The notes beneath the pieces are model-generated. The model had not been told where the DNA came from. It saw nothing but the letters and a program-made list of their open reading frames with translations, and ran no database searches. This document shows, in pieces, positions 37,214-45,436 of a stretch of DNA of 64,000 nucleotides (within the stretch, counting starts at the first letter, position 1; each line of letters starts with the position of its first letter). Origin of the DNA: Pseudoduganella dura (GTDB taxonomy: Bacteria; Pseudomonadota; Gammaproteobacteria; Burkholderiales; Burkholderiaceae_D); the NCBI RefSeq assembly GCF_009727155.1, contig NZ_WNWM01000002.1, positions 2,480,001-2,544,000 on the forward strand, in the 5' to 3' direction. A program made the translations under genes and the position numbers.

Positions 37214-38746
37214 ATGACTATCGATTACCTGAAGAAGATCCTGACCGCGCGCGTCTACGACGTTGCCCACGAAACGCCGCTGGAGCTGGCGCCGACCCTG
37301 TCGCAGCGCTTCGAGAACCGAATTTACTTCAAGCGCGAGGATATCCAGGACGTCTTCAGCTTCAAGATCCGCGGCGCGTACAACAAGATGGCGCACCTGT
37401 CCGAAACGCAGCTCAAGCGCGGCGTGATCTGCGCATCGGCCGGCAACCATGCCCAGGGCGTGGCGCTGTCCGCGGCCCGCATGGGTTGCCGCGCCGTCAT
37501 CGTGATGCCGACCACCACCCCGCTGCTGAAGATCGAGGCGGTCAGGGCGCGCGGCGGCAACGGCGTTGAAGTGGTGCTGCACGGCGAGTCGTACACCGAT
37601 GCCTACAACCACGCGCTGACGCTGGAAAAGGAACAGAAGCTCACGTTCGTGCACCCGTTCGACGATCCGGACGTGATCGCCGGCCAGGGCACGATCGGCA
37701 TGGAGATCCTGCGCCAGCACTCCGGCCCGATCCATGCGATCTTCGTCGCGATCGGCGGCGGCGGGCTGATCTCCGGCGTGGCCGCGTACATCAAGCAGAT
37801 CCGCCCCGACATCCGGATCATCGGCGTAGAAACGATGGATGCCGATGCGATGGCGCGCAGCCTGAAGGCCGGCGAGCGCGTGACGCTGCCGGACGTGGGC
37901 CTGTTCGCCGACGGCACCGCGGTGCGCCTGGTGGGCGAGGAAACGTTCCGGCTCGCGCAGCAGTACGTGGACGATGTGATCATCGTCGACACCGACGCGA
38001 TCTGCGCGGCCATCAAGGACGTGTTCACCGATACCCGCTCGATCCTCGAACCTTCCGGCGCGCTGGCCGTGGCCGGCGCCAAGGCCTACGTGGAGCGCGC
38101 GGCGCTGACCAAGAACCCGATCCGCAACGAGACGCTGGTCACGATCACGTCCGGCGCGAACATGAACTTCGACCGGCTGCGCTTCGTGGCCGAACGCGCC
38201 GAACTGGGCGAGTTCCGCGAAGCCGTGTTCGCCGTGACGATGGCCGAACAGCGCGGCAGCTTCAAGCGCTTCTGCGAACTGGTCGGCCCGCGCAACGTGA
38301 CGGAATTTAACTACCGGATCAGCGACCAGGACCAGGCCCACGTGTTCGTCGGCGTCCAGATCGCCGACCGCGGCGAATCGAGCGCGCTGGCGCGCCGCTT
38401 CGAGGAACACGATTTCCGCACGCTGGACCTGACGCACGACGAACTGGCCAAGTCCCACCTGCGCCACCTGGTCGGCGGCAAGAGCGCGCTGGCGCGGGAC
38501 GAGCTGCTGTACCGCTTCGAATTCCCCGAGCGCCCGGGCGCGCTGATGCGCTTCCTGGACAGCATGGCGCCGAACTGGAACATTTCGCTGTGCCACTACC
38601 GCTCGCAGGGCGGCGACGTGGGCCGCATCCTGATCGGCCTGCAGGTGCCGCCGGAAGAAATGGACGAGTTCGCCAAGTTCCTGGCCACGCTGGGGTACCG
38701 GTACTGGGACGAGACGCAGAATCCGGTGTACAAGATGTTCCTTTGA
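37214..38746 (+). CDS. ilvA: threonine ammonia-lyase, biosynthetic
   Basis: A 510-residue PLP enzyme making 2-oxobutanoate for isoleucine synthesis. The PLP lysine is Lys51 in SFKIRGAYNKM; the phosphate loop is AIGGGGLISG. Two C-terminal ACT-like domains (about 330-510) mark the isoleucine-regulated biosynthetic form. The start MTIDYLKK at 37214 is the family start; the upstream in-frame stretch is the CTGCA repeat. The stop codon TGA (38744-38746) lies inside the TGACATCC motif that forms the end of the neighbouring IS element. Confidence 0.95.
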   Translation: MTIDYLKKILTARVYDVAHETPLELAPTLSQRFENRIYFKREDIQDVFSFKIRGAYNKMAHLSETQLKRGVICASAGNHAQGVALSAARMGCRAVIVMPTTTPLLKIEAVRARGGNGVEVVLHGESYTDAYNHALTLEKEQKLTFVHPFDDPDVIAGQGTIGMEILRQHSGPIHAIFVAIGGGGLISGVAAYIKQIRPDIRIIGVETMDADAMARSLKAGERVTLPDVGLFADGTAVRLVGEETFRLAQQYVDDVIIVDTDAICAAIKDVFTDTRSILEPSGALAVAGAKAYVERAALTKNPIRNETLVTITSGANMNFDRLRFVAERAELGEFREAVFAVTMAEQRGSFKRFCELVGPRNVTEFNYRISDQDQAHVFVGVQIADRGESSALARRFEEHDFRTLDLTHDELAKSHLRHLVGGKSALARDELLYRFEFPERPGALMRFLDSMAPNWNISLCHYRSQGGDVGRILIGLQVPPEEMDEFAKFLATLGYRYWDETQNPVYKMFL

Positions 38747-38900
38747 CATCCTCCCCCACCTTAGCGGAGAGCTGCCGCGTGCGCGGTAAGGAGGGGGATT
38801 CCTACAGCTAGCGTCGCATGTCCGCGACGGAGTATGTTCTTTGCGGCGTTCACATCACGATCGTGAATGGCGCCGCATCGATTGCACGTCCATACTCTTA
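38745..38900 (-). ncRNA. putative omega (right-end) RNA of TnpB
   Basis: In IS605-type elements the guide RNA derives from the tnpB 3' end plus the right-end hairpin, with the guide read from flanking DNA. Here the hairpin 38753-38797 is in the right place, and the guide would be the minus-strand sequence beginning AAGGAACATCTTGTAC (38744 downward), which is antisense to the ilvA 3' end. The 5' boundary is a guess. Confidence 0.35.
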
Positions 38901-39843
38901 TTTCAAGATCTTTCAGCCCTTTCGGTCCGCTGCGTGCCTCGCACACAGAACAGTCTTGAGTAGAAAACGCTTCGTCGACCTTATCGAACCATACACCAGC
39001 GCTATCGCTTTTGTACCTGAGCATGGCTCTAAATTGCGACCAGCCGGCATCGAGAACGGATTTCGCCATTCTGGTCTTCGCCAAGGCGGACGCGTTGACA
39101 TTGCCAACGAAAATGGCACCGAACCTTTGTACAAGTTCGGTACTTCTCACATGGTGCTGGTGCTTGCGCTGGTTCGCGATGCGCGCGTGGATCGTCTTGA
39201 CAAGCCTTTTCTTTCCTGCACGATGGGCCATCGCAAGCTTGGCTTCGTGGTGCAGATAGTGCTTCAGCGCCTCGATCTTTTCGCCATTCGAGAGCGTGGC
39301 GAAATGCTTCAATCCCAAGTCAATCCCGACGGCATTCGTTGCGGCCGATCGAGGCTCGCGCGCTACCTTGACATTGATGTTGATATACCAGCGGCCGCGC
39401 GCATCCTCTGAAAAGGAACCAGCACCCAATTGATATTTCGAGAGACCGTAGCTGTCCCAAAGGCCGAGTGCCTGATCGATTCCCGACATCCATAGTTGGC
39501 CATTTCGATAACGTAGCGCCGAAGCCTTGAACGGTATCCAGCCGAGGGAGCGGCGAGCACCACTTGATTTCCGCCAACGCAGCTTCGCCTTGTTGAACTG
39601 CTTGCGTCGCCTGGCATATTCCTGGCCTATCGCCTGGATGGTTTGAGAGTGCAGCGGGACACCTTCCTTACTGGCGCCAGTTGTCATTTTGTCGAGATCG
39701 TACCCTGACAAAAACCGCCGCTCGCGCTGCCATACCTTGTAGGATGTTTCGTTACAATAATTCCAGCACTGATTTACCCAAAATGCCTTTGCACGCAGTA
39801 CGCAAGCGTGCTTGTCCTTCAGCCGAAGCCGGAGCACACGCAT
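38761..39843 (-). CDS. tnpB: RNA-guided endonuclease TnpB with rearranged RuvC site
   Basis: A 360-residue TnpB. N-terminal domain MRVLRLRLKDKHACVLRAKA and WNYCNETSYK; RuvC-I GIDLGLKHFAT (Asp175); bridge region; RuvC-III DRDVNAAKN (328-336); zinc ribbon CSVC...CNRCG (298-323). The usual RuvC-II Glu (VEDLN-like) is absent: the site reads FVGNVN (245-250). A Glu at 291 (KVDEAFSTQDC) is where rearranged lineages place it. The first zinc knuckle reads CSVCE rather than CxxCG. Start at 39843 follows the family; 39873 and 39900 are in frame. Codon use and G+C differ from neighbours, indicating transfer. Confidence 0.88.
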   Translation of the reverse strand: MRVLRLRLKDKHACVLRAKAFWVNQCWNYCNETSYKVWQRERRFLSGYDLDKMTTGASKEGVPLHSQTIQAIGQEYARRRKQFNKAKLRWRKSSGARRSLGWIPFKASALRYRNGQLWMSGIDQALGLWDSYGLSKYQLGAGSFSEDARGRWYININVKVAREPRSAATNAVGIDLGLKHFATLSNGEKIEALKHYLHHEAKLAMAHRAGKKRLVKTIHARIANQRKHQHHVRSTELVQRFGAIFVGNVNASALAKTRMAKSVLDAGWSQFRAMLRYKSDSAGVWFDKVDEAFSTQDCSVCEARSGPKGLKDLEIRVWTCNRCGAIHDRDVNAAKNILRRGHATLAVGIPLLTAHAAALR

Positions 39844-39943
39844 TATGTCAGAAGCAGCACTTGAGGTATTCATACTGGCTTTTACTGTATGAATCAGCAT
39901 AGCAAGCTATAACGAAAACTCAATAGGCCAAGAATATCCGCGC

Positions 39944-39969
39944 TGACATCTCCGCCCTGAAGGATGGAG
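39944..39969 (-). repeat. second IS end-like motif upstream of tnpB
   Basis: On the minus strand, CTCCATCCTTCAGGGCGGAG is followed by ATGTCA, closely matching the downstream GGAGGATGTCA end and in the same orientation. It is either the left-end hairpin (which resembles the right one in this family) or a leftover right end of an older insertion. Confidence 0.5.
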
Positions 39970-40013
39970 CTTTACACGCTTTTTGGTAAATTGGGCACCA
40001 GCGCAGTCCTGAA

Positions 40014-40035
40014 AACCGGGACTGTCCCGGGTTTG
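40014..40035. repeat. palindrome upstream of queF
   Basis: A near-perfect dyad around CCGGGACTGTCCCGG with A-rich and T-rich flanks (40014-40035), like a small bidirectional terminator. It stands 46 bp before the queF start. Similar short dyads are found in other gaps of this window. Confidence 0.55.
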
Positions 40036-40080
40036 GGTTTTCCGCTACCATGGCAGGCTGTCCCGTCCTGAAGGCATGCC

Positions 40081-40914
40081 ATGTCGAACGCTCCCGAACA
40101 CTCCCCACTCGGCAAGAACTCCGCTTACCGCACCGATTACGCGCCGGAACTGCTGTTTCCGATTCCGCGCATCGGCAAACGCGACGAGCTCGGCCTTTCG
40201 GGCACACTGCCGTTCTTCGGCGTCGACCTGTGGAACGCCTACGAACTGTCGTGGCTGAACATGCGCGGCAAGCCGCAGGTGGCCGTGGCGCGCATCACGG
40301 TACCGGCCGATTCGCCGAACATCATCGAGTCGAAGTCGTTCAAGCTCTACCTGAATTCGTTCAACCAGACACGGCTGGGCGGCCCGGAGGCGTTGCGCGA
40401 CCTGCTGCAACAGGACCTGTCCGCCGCCACCGGCGCGAACGTGCACGTGGTGCTGACGATGCAGGAGGAGTTCGGCAAGCTGCAGATGGGCGAACTGGAA
40501 GGCATGCTGCTGGACCGCCTCGATATCGAAGTCGACAATTACTCGCCGCAGCCGTCGATCCTGCGGGCGAACTTCGACGAACTGCCGGTCGAGGAAACGC
40601 TGGTGTCGCACCTGCTGAAATCGAATTGCCTGGTCACCGGCCAGCCGGACTGGGGCAGCGTGCAGATCACCTACGCGGGTCCGCAGATCGACCAGGAAAG
40701 CCTGCTGAAGTACCTGATCGGGTTTCGCGAGCACAACGAGTTCCACGAACAGTGCGTCGAGCGGATCTTCGTCGACATCCTGCGCGAATGCAAACCGTCG
40801 CACCTGACCGTGTACGCCCGCTATACCCGTCGTGGCGGTCTCGACATCAATCCATGGCGCAGCAATTTCACCCGGGCCGGCCGCCCGACGAATTTCCGCA
40901 ACGCAAGACAATGA
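40081..40914 (+). CDS. queF: NADPH-dependent 7-cyano-7-deazaguanine reductase
   Basis: A 277-residue tunnelling-fold enzyme reducing preQ0 to preQ1 in queuosine synthesis. It is the long two-domain form of E. coli type. The NADPH/substrate motif [14 protein letters not shown] is at 83-96, the nucleophilic Cys183 in [12 protein letters not shown] with Asp190, and the Glu/His motif in [16 protein letters not shown]. All catalytic residues are present. It is read in the same direction as ilvA, from which the TnpB element now separates it. Confidence 0.96.
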   Translation: MSNAPEHSPLGKNSAYRTDYAPELLFPIPRIGKRDELGLSGTLPFFGVDLWNAYELSWLNMRGKPQVAVARITVPADSPNIIESKSFKLYLNSFNQTRLGGPEALRDLLQQDLSAATGANVHVVLTMQEEFGKLQMGELEGMLLDRLDIEVDNYSPQPSILRANFDELPVEETLVSHLLKSNCLVTGQPDWGSVQITYAGPQIDQESLLKYLIGFREHNEFHEQCVERIFVDILRECKPSHLTVYARYTRRGGLDINPWRSNFTRAGRPTNFRNARQ

Positions 40915-41157
40915 TTGAGCCATCGCAAAGCTGGCCACTTGGGAGTATGCTCAGCTGCAGGATGCAAACGGCACGATCCTGAAAAACGCGCAATAATTGG
41001 TCAAACCCGGCTGCTGCAAGTGAATAGCCGGTGTTTGCCATTGTTTTGACGTGGAAATAGCGTAGTGCGGGATCGTGGTCATTCCGATCAATTTTCAACC
41101 TGGACAGGACGAGCCGGCCACCGGCCCGGCACAGTTGCCGGTCCGAGCAATTTCGGG

Positions 41158-41185
41158 TTACACGGCGAACAAACAGGCCTATAAT
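41158..41185 (+). promoter_or_regulatory. promoter of ptsN-hprK
   Basis: A perfect -10 TATAAT (41180-41185) has GTTACA (41158-41163, 4 of 6 to consensus) 16 bases upstream. The predicted leader is about 40 bases. The rest of the queF-ptsN gap (40915-41231) holds no recognisable gene. Confidence 0.6.
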
Positions 41186-41231
41186 TCTGCTCGCCAGCCA
41201 TCTTTGTGCGCCGCACCAATTACGTCGCGTT

Positions 41232-41714
41232 ATGAACAACCTGAGTAAAATTCTATCCGCCGAAAACGTTCAGCTCGACCTGGAAGTCTCCAGCAAGAAG
41301 CGCGCTTTCGAACAAGCAGGCCTGATCTTCGAGAACAATTGCGGTATCGCCCGCTCGACCGTTTCGGACAATCTGTTTGCCCGCGAACGTCTCGGCTCCA
41401 CCGGCCTAGGCCACGGCGTAGCCGTGCCGCACGGCCGCGTGAAGGGTGCGAAGACGCTGAAGTCGCCGCTGGCGGCGTTCGTGCGGCTGGCCGAGCCGAT
41501 TCCGTTCGAATCGCCGGACGGCAAGCCCGTGAACCTGCTGTTCTTCCTGCTGATTCCCGATCACGTGACGCAGCAGCACCTGGAAATCCTGTCCGAAATC
41601 GCGGAAATGTTTTCGGATGATGCATTCCGGCAGGCGCTTGCCACCGATCCGGATCCCAGTTCCGTCTATCGCCGTATCGTCAACTGGCAACCCAGCCTGC
41701 AGGCGGCGGGTTAA
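41232..41714 (+). CDS. ptsN: nitrogen-regulatory PTS IIA protein
   Basis: A 160-residue EIIA-Ntr protein. The phosphorylated histidine is His67 in GHGVAVPHGRVKGA. It takes phosphate from the PTS-Ntr chain and controls potassium handling and stress regulators by protein contact. Length is normal. It lies 34 bp before hprK. In many betaproteobacteria rpoN, hpf, ptsN, hprK and rapZ are contiguous; here ptsN is about 8 kb away from hpf and on the opposite strand. Confidence 0.94.
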   Translation: MNNLSKILSAENVQLDLEVSSKKRAFEQAGLIFENNCGIARSTVSDNLFARERLGSTGLGHGVAVPHGRVKGAKTLKSPLAAFVRLAEPIPFESPDGKPVNLLFFLLIPDHVTQQHLEILSEIAEMFSDDAFRQALATDPDPSSVYRRIVNWQPSLQAAG

Positions 41715-41748
41715 ACTGGAGCTTCTATTCTTTCCATAAGATAAGCCC

Positions 41749-42684
41749 ATGCTGCAAAATCCCCTGACGATCCAACGCCTGTACGACGACAATCGGGAAT
41801 CTTTGCAACTGGGCTGGTTCGCCGGCTTTCCCGGCGGCGAACGCACGATCTCCGGCGACGCCGCTTCGGCCGCCGACCAGGTGGGCCACCTGAACACGAT
41901 CCACCCCGGCCGCATCCAGGTGTTCGGCCACCAGGAAATCAACTACTACCACCGGCTTAAGGCGCTCACGCGCGCCCATGTCATCGGCGAGCTGATCGCC
42001 GGCGGCCCGCCGGCGCTGATCGTCGCGCAAGGGCTGGAAACGCCGCCCGACATTCTCGCGATCTGCGACGAAAAGAACATTCCGCTGTTTTCCACGCCGT
42101 TGCCGGCGGCGCAGGTGATCGACTTCCTGCGCGTGTACCTGTCGAAGAAGCTGGCGCAACGGATTATCATGCACGGCGTGTTCATGGATGTGCTGGGCGT
42201 CGGCGTACTGATCACGGGCGATTCCGGCCTGGGTAAAAGCGAGCTCGGCCTGGAACTGATCTCGCGCAGCCATGGCCTGGTGGCCGACGACGCGGTCGAG
42301 TTTTCCCGCATCGCGCCCAACATGATCGAAGGCCGCTGCCCGCCCCTGCTGCAGAACCTGCTCGAAGTGCGCGGGCTGGGGCTGCTCGACATCAAGGCGA
42401 TCTTCGGCGAGACGGCGGTGCGCCGCAAGATGCGCCTGAAACTGATCGTCCACCTGGTGCGCCGCTCGGCGCTCGAGGAAGAAGTCGAACGCCTGCCGTT
42501 CCAGTTCCCCACCGAGGATGTGCTGGGCCTGCCGATCCGCAAGGTCGTCATCCCCGTCGCGGCCGGCCGCAACATCGCCGTGCTGCTGGAAGCGGCCGTA
42601 CGCAATACCATCCTGCAATTGCGCGGTATCGATACGCTGCAGGAGTTCATGGAACGGCAACGGCAAGCGATGAGCGGGGACTGA
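41749..42684 (+). CDS. hprK: HPr kinase/phosphorylase
   Basis: A 311-residue bifunctional enzyme that phosphorylates HPr on serine and removes it. The Walker A loop is GDSGLGKSE (about 157-165) and the family signature follows ([39 protein letters not shown]). The N-terminal domain is at about 1-130. The stop codon (42682-42684) lies in the loop of a GGGGACT/AGTCCCC stem, and the last nine codons form the first part of a 123-bp tandem array. Confidence 0.95.
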   Translation: MLQNPLTIQRLYDDNRESLQLGWFAGFPGGERTISGDAASAADQVGHLNTIHPGRIQVFGHQEINYYHRLKALTRAHVIGELIAGGPPALIVAQGLETPPDILAICDEKNIPLFSTPLPAAQVIDFLRVYLSKKLAQRIIMHGVFMDVLGVGVLITGDSGLGKSELGLELISRSHGLVADDAVEFSRIAPNMIEGRCPPLLQNLLEVRGLGLLDIKAIFGETAVRRKMRLKLIVHLVRRSALEEEVERLPFQFPTEDVLGLPIRKVVIPVAAGRNIAVLLEAAVRNTILQLRGIDTLQEFMERQRQAMSGD

Positions 42685-43058
42685 AGTCCCCTCCATCGCA
42701 ACGTTGCCAAGGAGTGATCGCTTGCAAGCGATCACCGTTCCACAGGCGCGGGGCGATGCCCCACGAATTCCCTGTTCCACCAACGGCAAGCGATGAGCGG
42801 GGACTGAAGTCCCCTCCATCGCAACGTTGCCAAGGAGTGATCGCTTGCAAGCGATCACCGTTCCACAGGCGCGGGGCGATGCCCCACGAATTCCCTGTTC
42901 CACCAACGGCAAGCGATGAGCGGGGACTGAAGTCCCCTCCATCGCAACGTTGCCAAGGAGTGATCGCTTGCAAGCGATCACCGTTCCACAGGCGCGGGGC
43001 GATGCCCCACGAATTTCCTGCTCCACCAACGGCAAGCGATGAGCGGGGACTGAAGTCC
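42658..43058. repeat. 123-bp tandem repeat grown from the hprK 3' end
   Basis: Three full units (42658-42780, 42781-42903, 42904-43026) and a 32-base partial (43027-43058) repeat with an exact 123-bp period; units 1 and 2 are nearly identical and unit 3 shows two changes near its end. Each unit has three stems: GGGGACT/AGTCCCC (42676-42691 in unit 1), a perfect 22-bp palindrome with core CGCTTGCAAGCG (42714-42735), and GGGGC/GCCCC (42750-42762). Unit 1 includes the hprK stop codon. Confidence 0.92.
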
Positions 43059-43135
43059 TCTGCAGTATTAACTCATCGCTGGCGCCGCATTCGCTAGCAA
43101 GCCGATACCATCGCCGTTTGGACCTGGGTTCTTCC

Positions 43136-44389
43136 ATGGCGACTTACCAGTGGTTCCTGCTGATCGGCTGCCTGATGCTGGCGCGCGGGCTGTGGGGAAC
43201 GCCGATCGCCCATCTGCCGTTCACGTCGGCGATGATCTACCTCGCCGTCGGCCTGGCGCTGGGCCCGCTCGGCCTGGGAATATTCTCGTTCGATCCGCTG
43301 GAGACGGCGCCGCTGCTCGAAGTGCTGACGGAAGTGGCCGTCCTGATTTCGCTGTTCTCGGCGGGCATCAAGATGCCCGTTCCGGTCTCGGTTCCGCGCT
43401 GGCTCGCACCGATCCGGCTGGCATGGGGCGCGATGGCGATCTCGATCCTGCTGATGACGCTGTTCGCGTATTACGTGCTGGGCCTGCCGCTCGGCGCCGG
43501 CGTGCTGCTCGGCGCGATGCTGGCGCCGACCGACCCGGTGCTGGCAAGCGACGTGCAGCTGCGCCACGCGGGCGACCGGGACCCGCTGCGGTTCACCCTC
43601 AGCTGCGAGGCCGGCATGAACGACGGCAGCGCGTTTCCGTTCGTGATGCTGGGCCTGGGCCTGCTCGGCCTGCACGACCTGGGCCCGTACGGCCTGCACT
43701 GGCTCGGCCATGAACTTCTGTGGGGCACCATCGGCGGTATCGCGATCGGCGGCGCCTGCGGCGCCGGCCTGGCGCGGGCGAGCCACGCGTTGCGGCAGTG
43801 CAGGCCCTCCCACGAGGTGCTGGACGACCTGATGGGCCTGGGCCTGATCGCCGTCGCCTATGGCCTGACGGTATCGGCCGGGGCATGGGGCTTCCTCGCT
43901 GTGTTCGCGGCAGGGGTGGCCCTGCGCCAGACCGAGCTGAAGCTGGCGGCACGCTGCGGCAAGGCCATCGTCACCGAGAAAGGCGTGGAACCGGTCCAGG
44001 ACACGATCTCGGCCAACTCCCTGCTGTTCAAGGAGCACCTGGAGCGGCTGTCGGAGCTGACGCTGGTGCTGCTGCTGGGCGGCGCGGCAGTGGTCTGGAT
44101 CGACGACTGGCGCGGCTGGGCCACCGCGCTGTTCCTGTTCTTCGTGGCCCGGCCGGTCAGCGTGCTGGCCGTGCTCGGCGGCGGCAATCCGCGTTCGCGG
44201 GCCATCACGGCGTGGTTCGGCGTGCGCGGCATCGGCTCGCTGTATTACCTGATGTATGCGATCAACCACGGTTTGCCGGAACCGCTGGCGCGCAGCCTGA
44301 CCGGCATCACGGTGGCCGTCATCATGCTGTCGATCGTCATGCACGGCACCAGCGTGACACCGCTGCTGGACCGTTTCTGGCGGCGCTGA
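43136..44389 (+). CDS. Na+/H+ antiporter, CPA1/NhaP type
   Basis: A 417-residue inner-membrane cation/proton antiporter with about 12 helices. Family features include the first helix block ([20 protein letters not shown]), the transport motif [18 protein letters not shown], and [19 protein letters not shown] with the paired acidic residues. A C-terminal block holds the last helices ([20 protein letters not shown]). The start is ATG at 43136; the upstream in-frame TTG is less likely. It sits between hprK and rapZ, an unusual place. Confidence 0.88.
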   Translation: MATYQWFLLIGCLMLARGLWGTPIAHLPFTSAMIYLAVGLALGPLGLGIFSFDPLETAPLLEVLTEVAVLISLFSAGIKMPVPVSVPRWLAPIRLAWGAMAISILLMTLFAYYVLGLPLGAGVLLGAMLAPTDPVLASDVQLRHAGDRDPLRFTLSCEAGMNDGSAFPFVMLGLGLLGLHDLGPYGLHWLGHELLWGTIGGIAIGGACGAGLARASHALRQCRPSHEVLDDLMGLGLIAVAYGLTVSAGAWGFLAVFAAGVALRQTELKLAARCGKAIVTEKGVEPVQDTISANSLLFKEHLERLSELTLVLLLGGAAVVWIDDWRGWATALFLFFVARPVSVLAVLGGGNPRSRAITAWFGVRGIGSLYYLMYAINHGLPEPLARSLTGITVAVIMLSIVMHGTSVTPLLDRFWRR

Positions 44390-44442
44390 GCGCCGCTCGT
44401 GCGGCCATCGGGGTCCGCGCTCTTTTCAGGTATCATTCGCGC

Positions 44443-45306
44443 ATGCGCATCGTTCTCATTACCGGTATTTCCGGCTCGGGCAAATCGGTGGCCCTGAATG
44501 TTCTCGAAGACACCGGCTATTACTGTGTAGATAATCTGCCGCCAGCCTTGCTGGCCAGCCTCGTTGCCACGCTGGCCGACGAAGGCACCGCCGCGCTGGC
44601 CGTGGCGGTCGACGCGCGCAGCGCCGCCTCGCTGGCCAGCCTGCCGGCGGACGTGCGCAAGCTGCGCGAACTGGGGCATGACGTGAAGATCATGTTCCTG
44701 ACCGCGAACACGCATTCGCTGGTGGCGCGCTTCTCGGAAACGCGGCGCAGCCATCCGCTGTCCCACGAACTGCGCCCCGGCCAGAATCCGGCCGCGCGCC
44801 GCACGCTGATCGAATGCATCGGCGAGGAACGCGAGCGGCTGTCGGCCATCGAGCAGCTCGGCCACGTGATCGACACATCGGAAATTTCGGCCAACAAGCT
44901 GCGCGCCTGGATCAAGGAACTGGTCGAGAGCGAGAATGCGCCGCTGACGCTGTTCTTCGAATCGTTCGCGTTCAAGGTGGGCGTGCCGCAGGATGCCGAT
45001 TTCGTGTTCGACGTGCGGGCGATCCCGAACCCGTACTACGACCTGGCGCTGCGTCCACTGAACGGCCGCGACGCGCCCGTCATCGCCTTCCTCGATGCGC
45101 AACCGAGCGCGGAGGAAATGTTCGGCGACATCCGCGGCTTCATCGAGAAATGGCTGCCGGCATTCAAGACGGACAACCGCAGCTACCTGACGGTGGCGAT
45201 CGGCTGCACCGGCGGGCAGCACCGCTCGGTGTACATGGCCGAGCGGCTGGCAAGGCATTTCAATGCGGCGGAGCGGGTGGTGCTGCGGCACCGTGAGCAA
45301 GCCTAG
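44443..45306 (+). CDS. rapZ: RNase adapter protein RapZ
   Basis: A 287-residue P-loop protein. Walker A is [12 protein letters not shown] (8-19). Further signatures are [32 protein letters not shown] and, in the C-terminal RNA-binding half, [17 protein letters not shown]. In E. coli RapZ guides RNase E to GlmZ and so tunes glucosamine-6-phosphate synthase. It is normally linked to ptsN/rpoN clusters, as it is here. The start at 44443 gives the standard length. Confidence 0.95.
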   Translation: MRIVLITGISGSGKSVALNVLEDTGYYCVDNLPPALLASLVATLADEGTAALAVAVDARSAASLASLPADVRKLRELGHDVKIMFLTANTHSLVARFSETRRSHPLSHELRPGQNPAARRTLIECIGEERERLSAIEQLGHVIDTSEISANKLRAWIKELVESENAPLTLFFESFAFKVGVPQDADFVFDVRAIPNPYYDLALRPLNGRDAPVIAFLDAQPSAEEMFGDIRGFIEKWLPAFKTDNRSYLTVAIGCTGGQHRSVYMAERLARHFNAAERVVLRHREQA

Positions 45307-45314
45307 CTAGACGG

Positions 45315-45376
45315 TGCAAAGGAGTGTGCGCTTGCAAGCGCACACCGCTGCGCCAGCGACGAGCAGGGCTCGTCGA
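45315..45376. repeat. second CGCTTGCAAGCG palindrome element after rapZ
   Basis: Immediately after rapZ, a perfect 22-bp palindrome with core CGCTTGCAAGCG (45324-45345) is preceded by CAAAGGA and followed by CG, like the CCAAGGA context of the hprK array. A second stem CGACGAGC/GCTCGTCG follows (45357-45375). It is a diverged relative of the array unit at 42658-43058. No gene was seen in 45307-45436. Confidence 0.7.
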
Positions 45377-45436
45377 AACCATGGCTACGCCATCGCGAAC
45401 AAAACTAATAAACTTGCGCTGCGCGAGAACCCCTTC

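Larger units (their letters stand above)
38745..39970 (-). mobile_element. TnpB-only IS200/IS605-type element between ilvA and queF
   Basis: A single tnpB gene with subterminal hairpins on both sides and no tnpA. At the downstream end an 11-bp imperfect stem (CCCCCACCTTA at 38753-38763 with TAAGGAGGGGG at 38787-38797) overlaps the tnpB stop and is followed on the minus strand by GGAGGATGTCA. At the upstream end a similar GGAGATGTCA follows a weaker stem (39950-39969). G+C is visibly lower than in the flanks. Exact ends are uncertain; no target duplication is expected for this family. With no TnpA it depends on a helper in trans. Confidence 0.7.

Noticed and set aside
42658..43058. The array considered as a CRISPR locus.
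   Set aside because: Units are 123 bp, contiguous and without variable spacers, and no cas gene is present.
41725..43137. A 470-codon minus-strand frame running through the 123-bp array and hprK.
   Set aside because: The period is a multiple of three, so any stop-free frame stays open through all units; the product is antisense to hprK and has no ribosome site.
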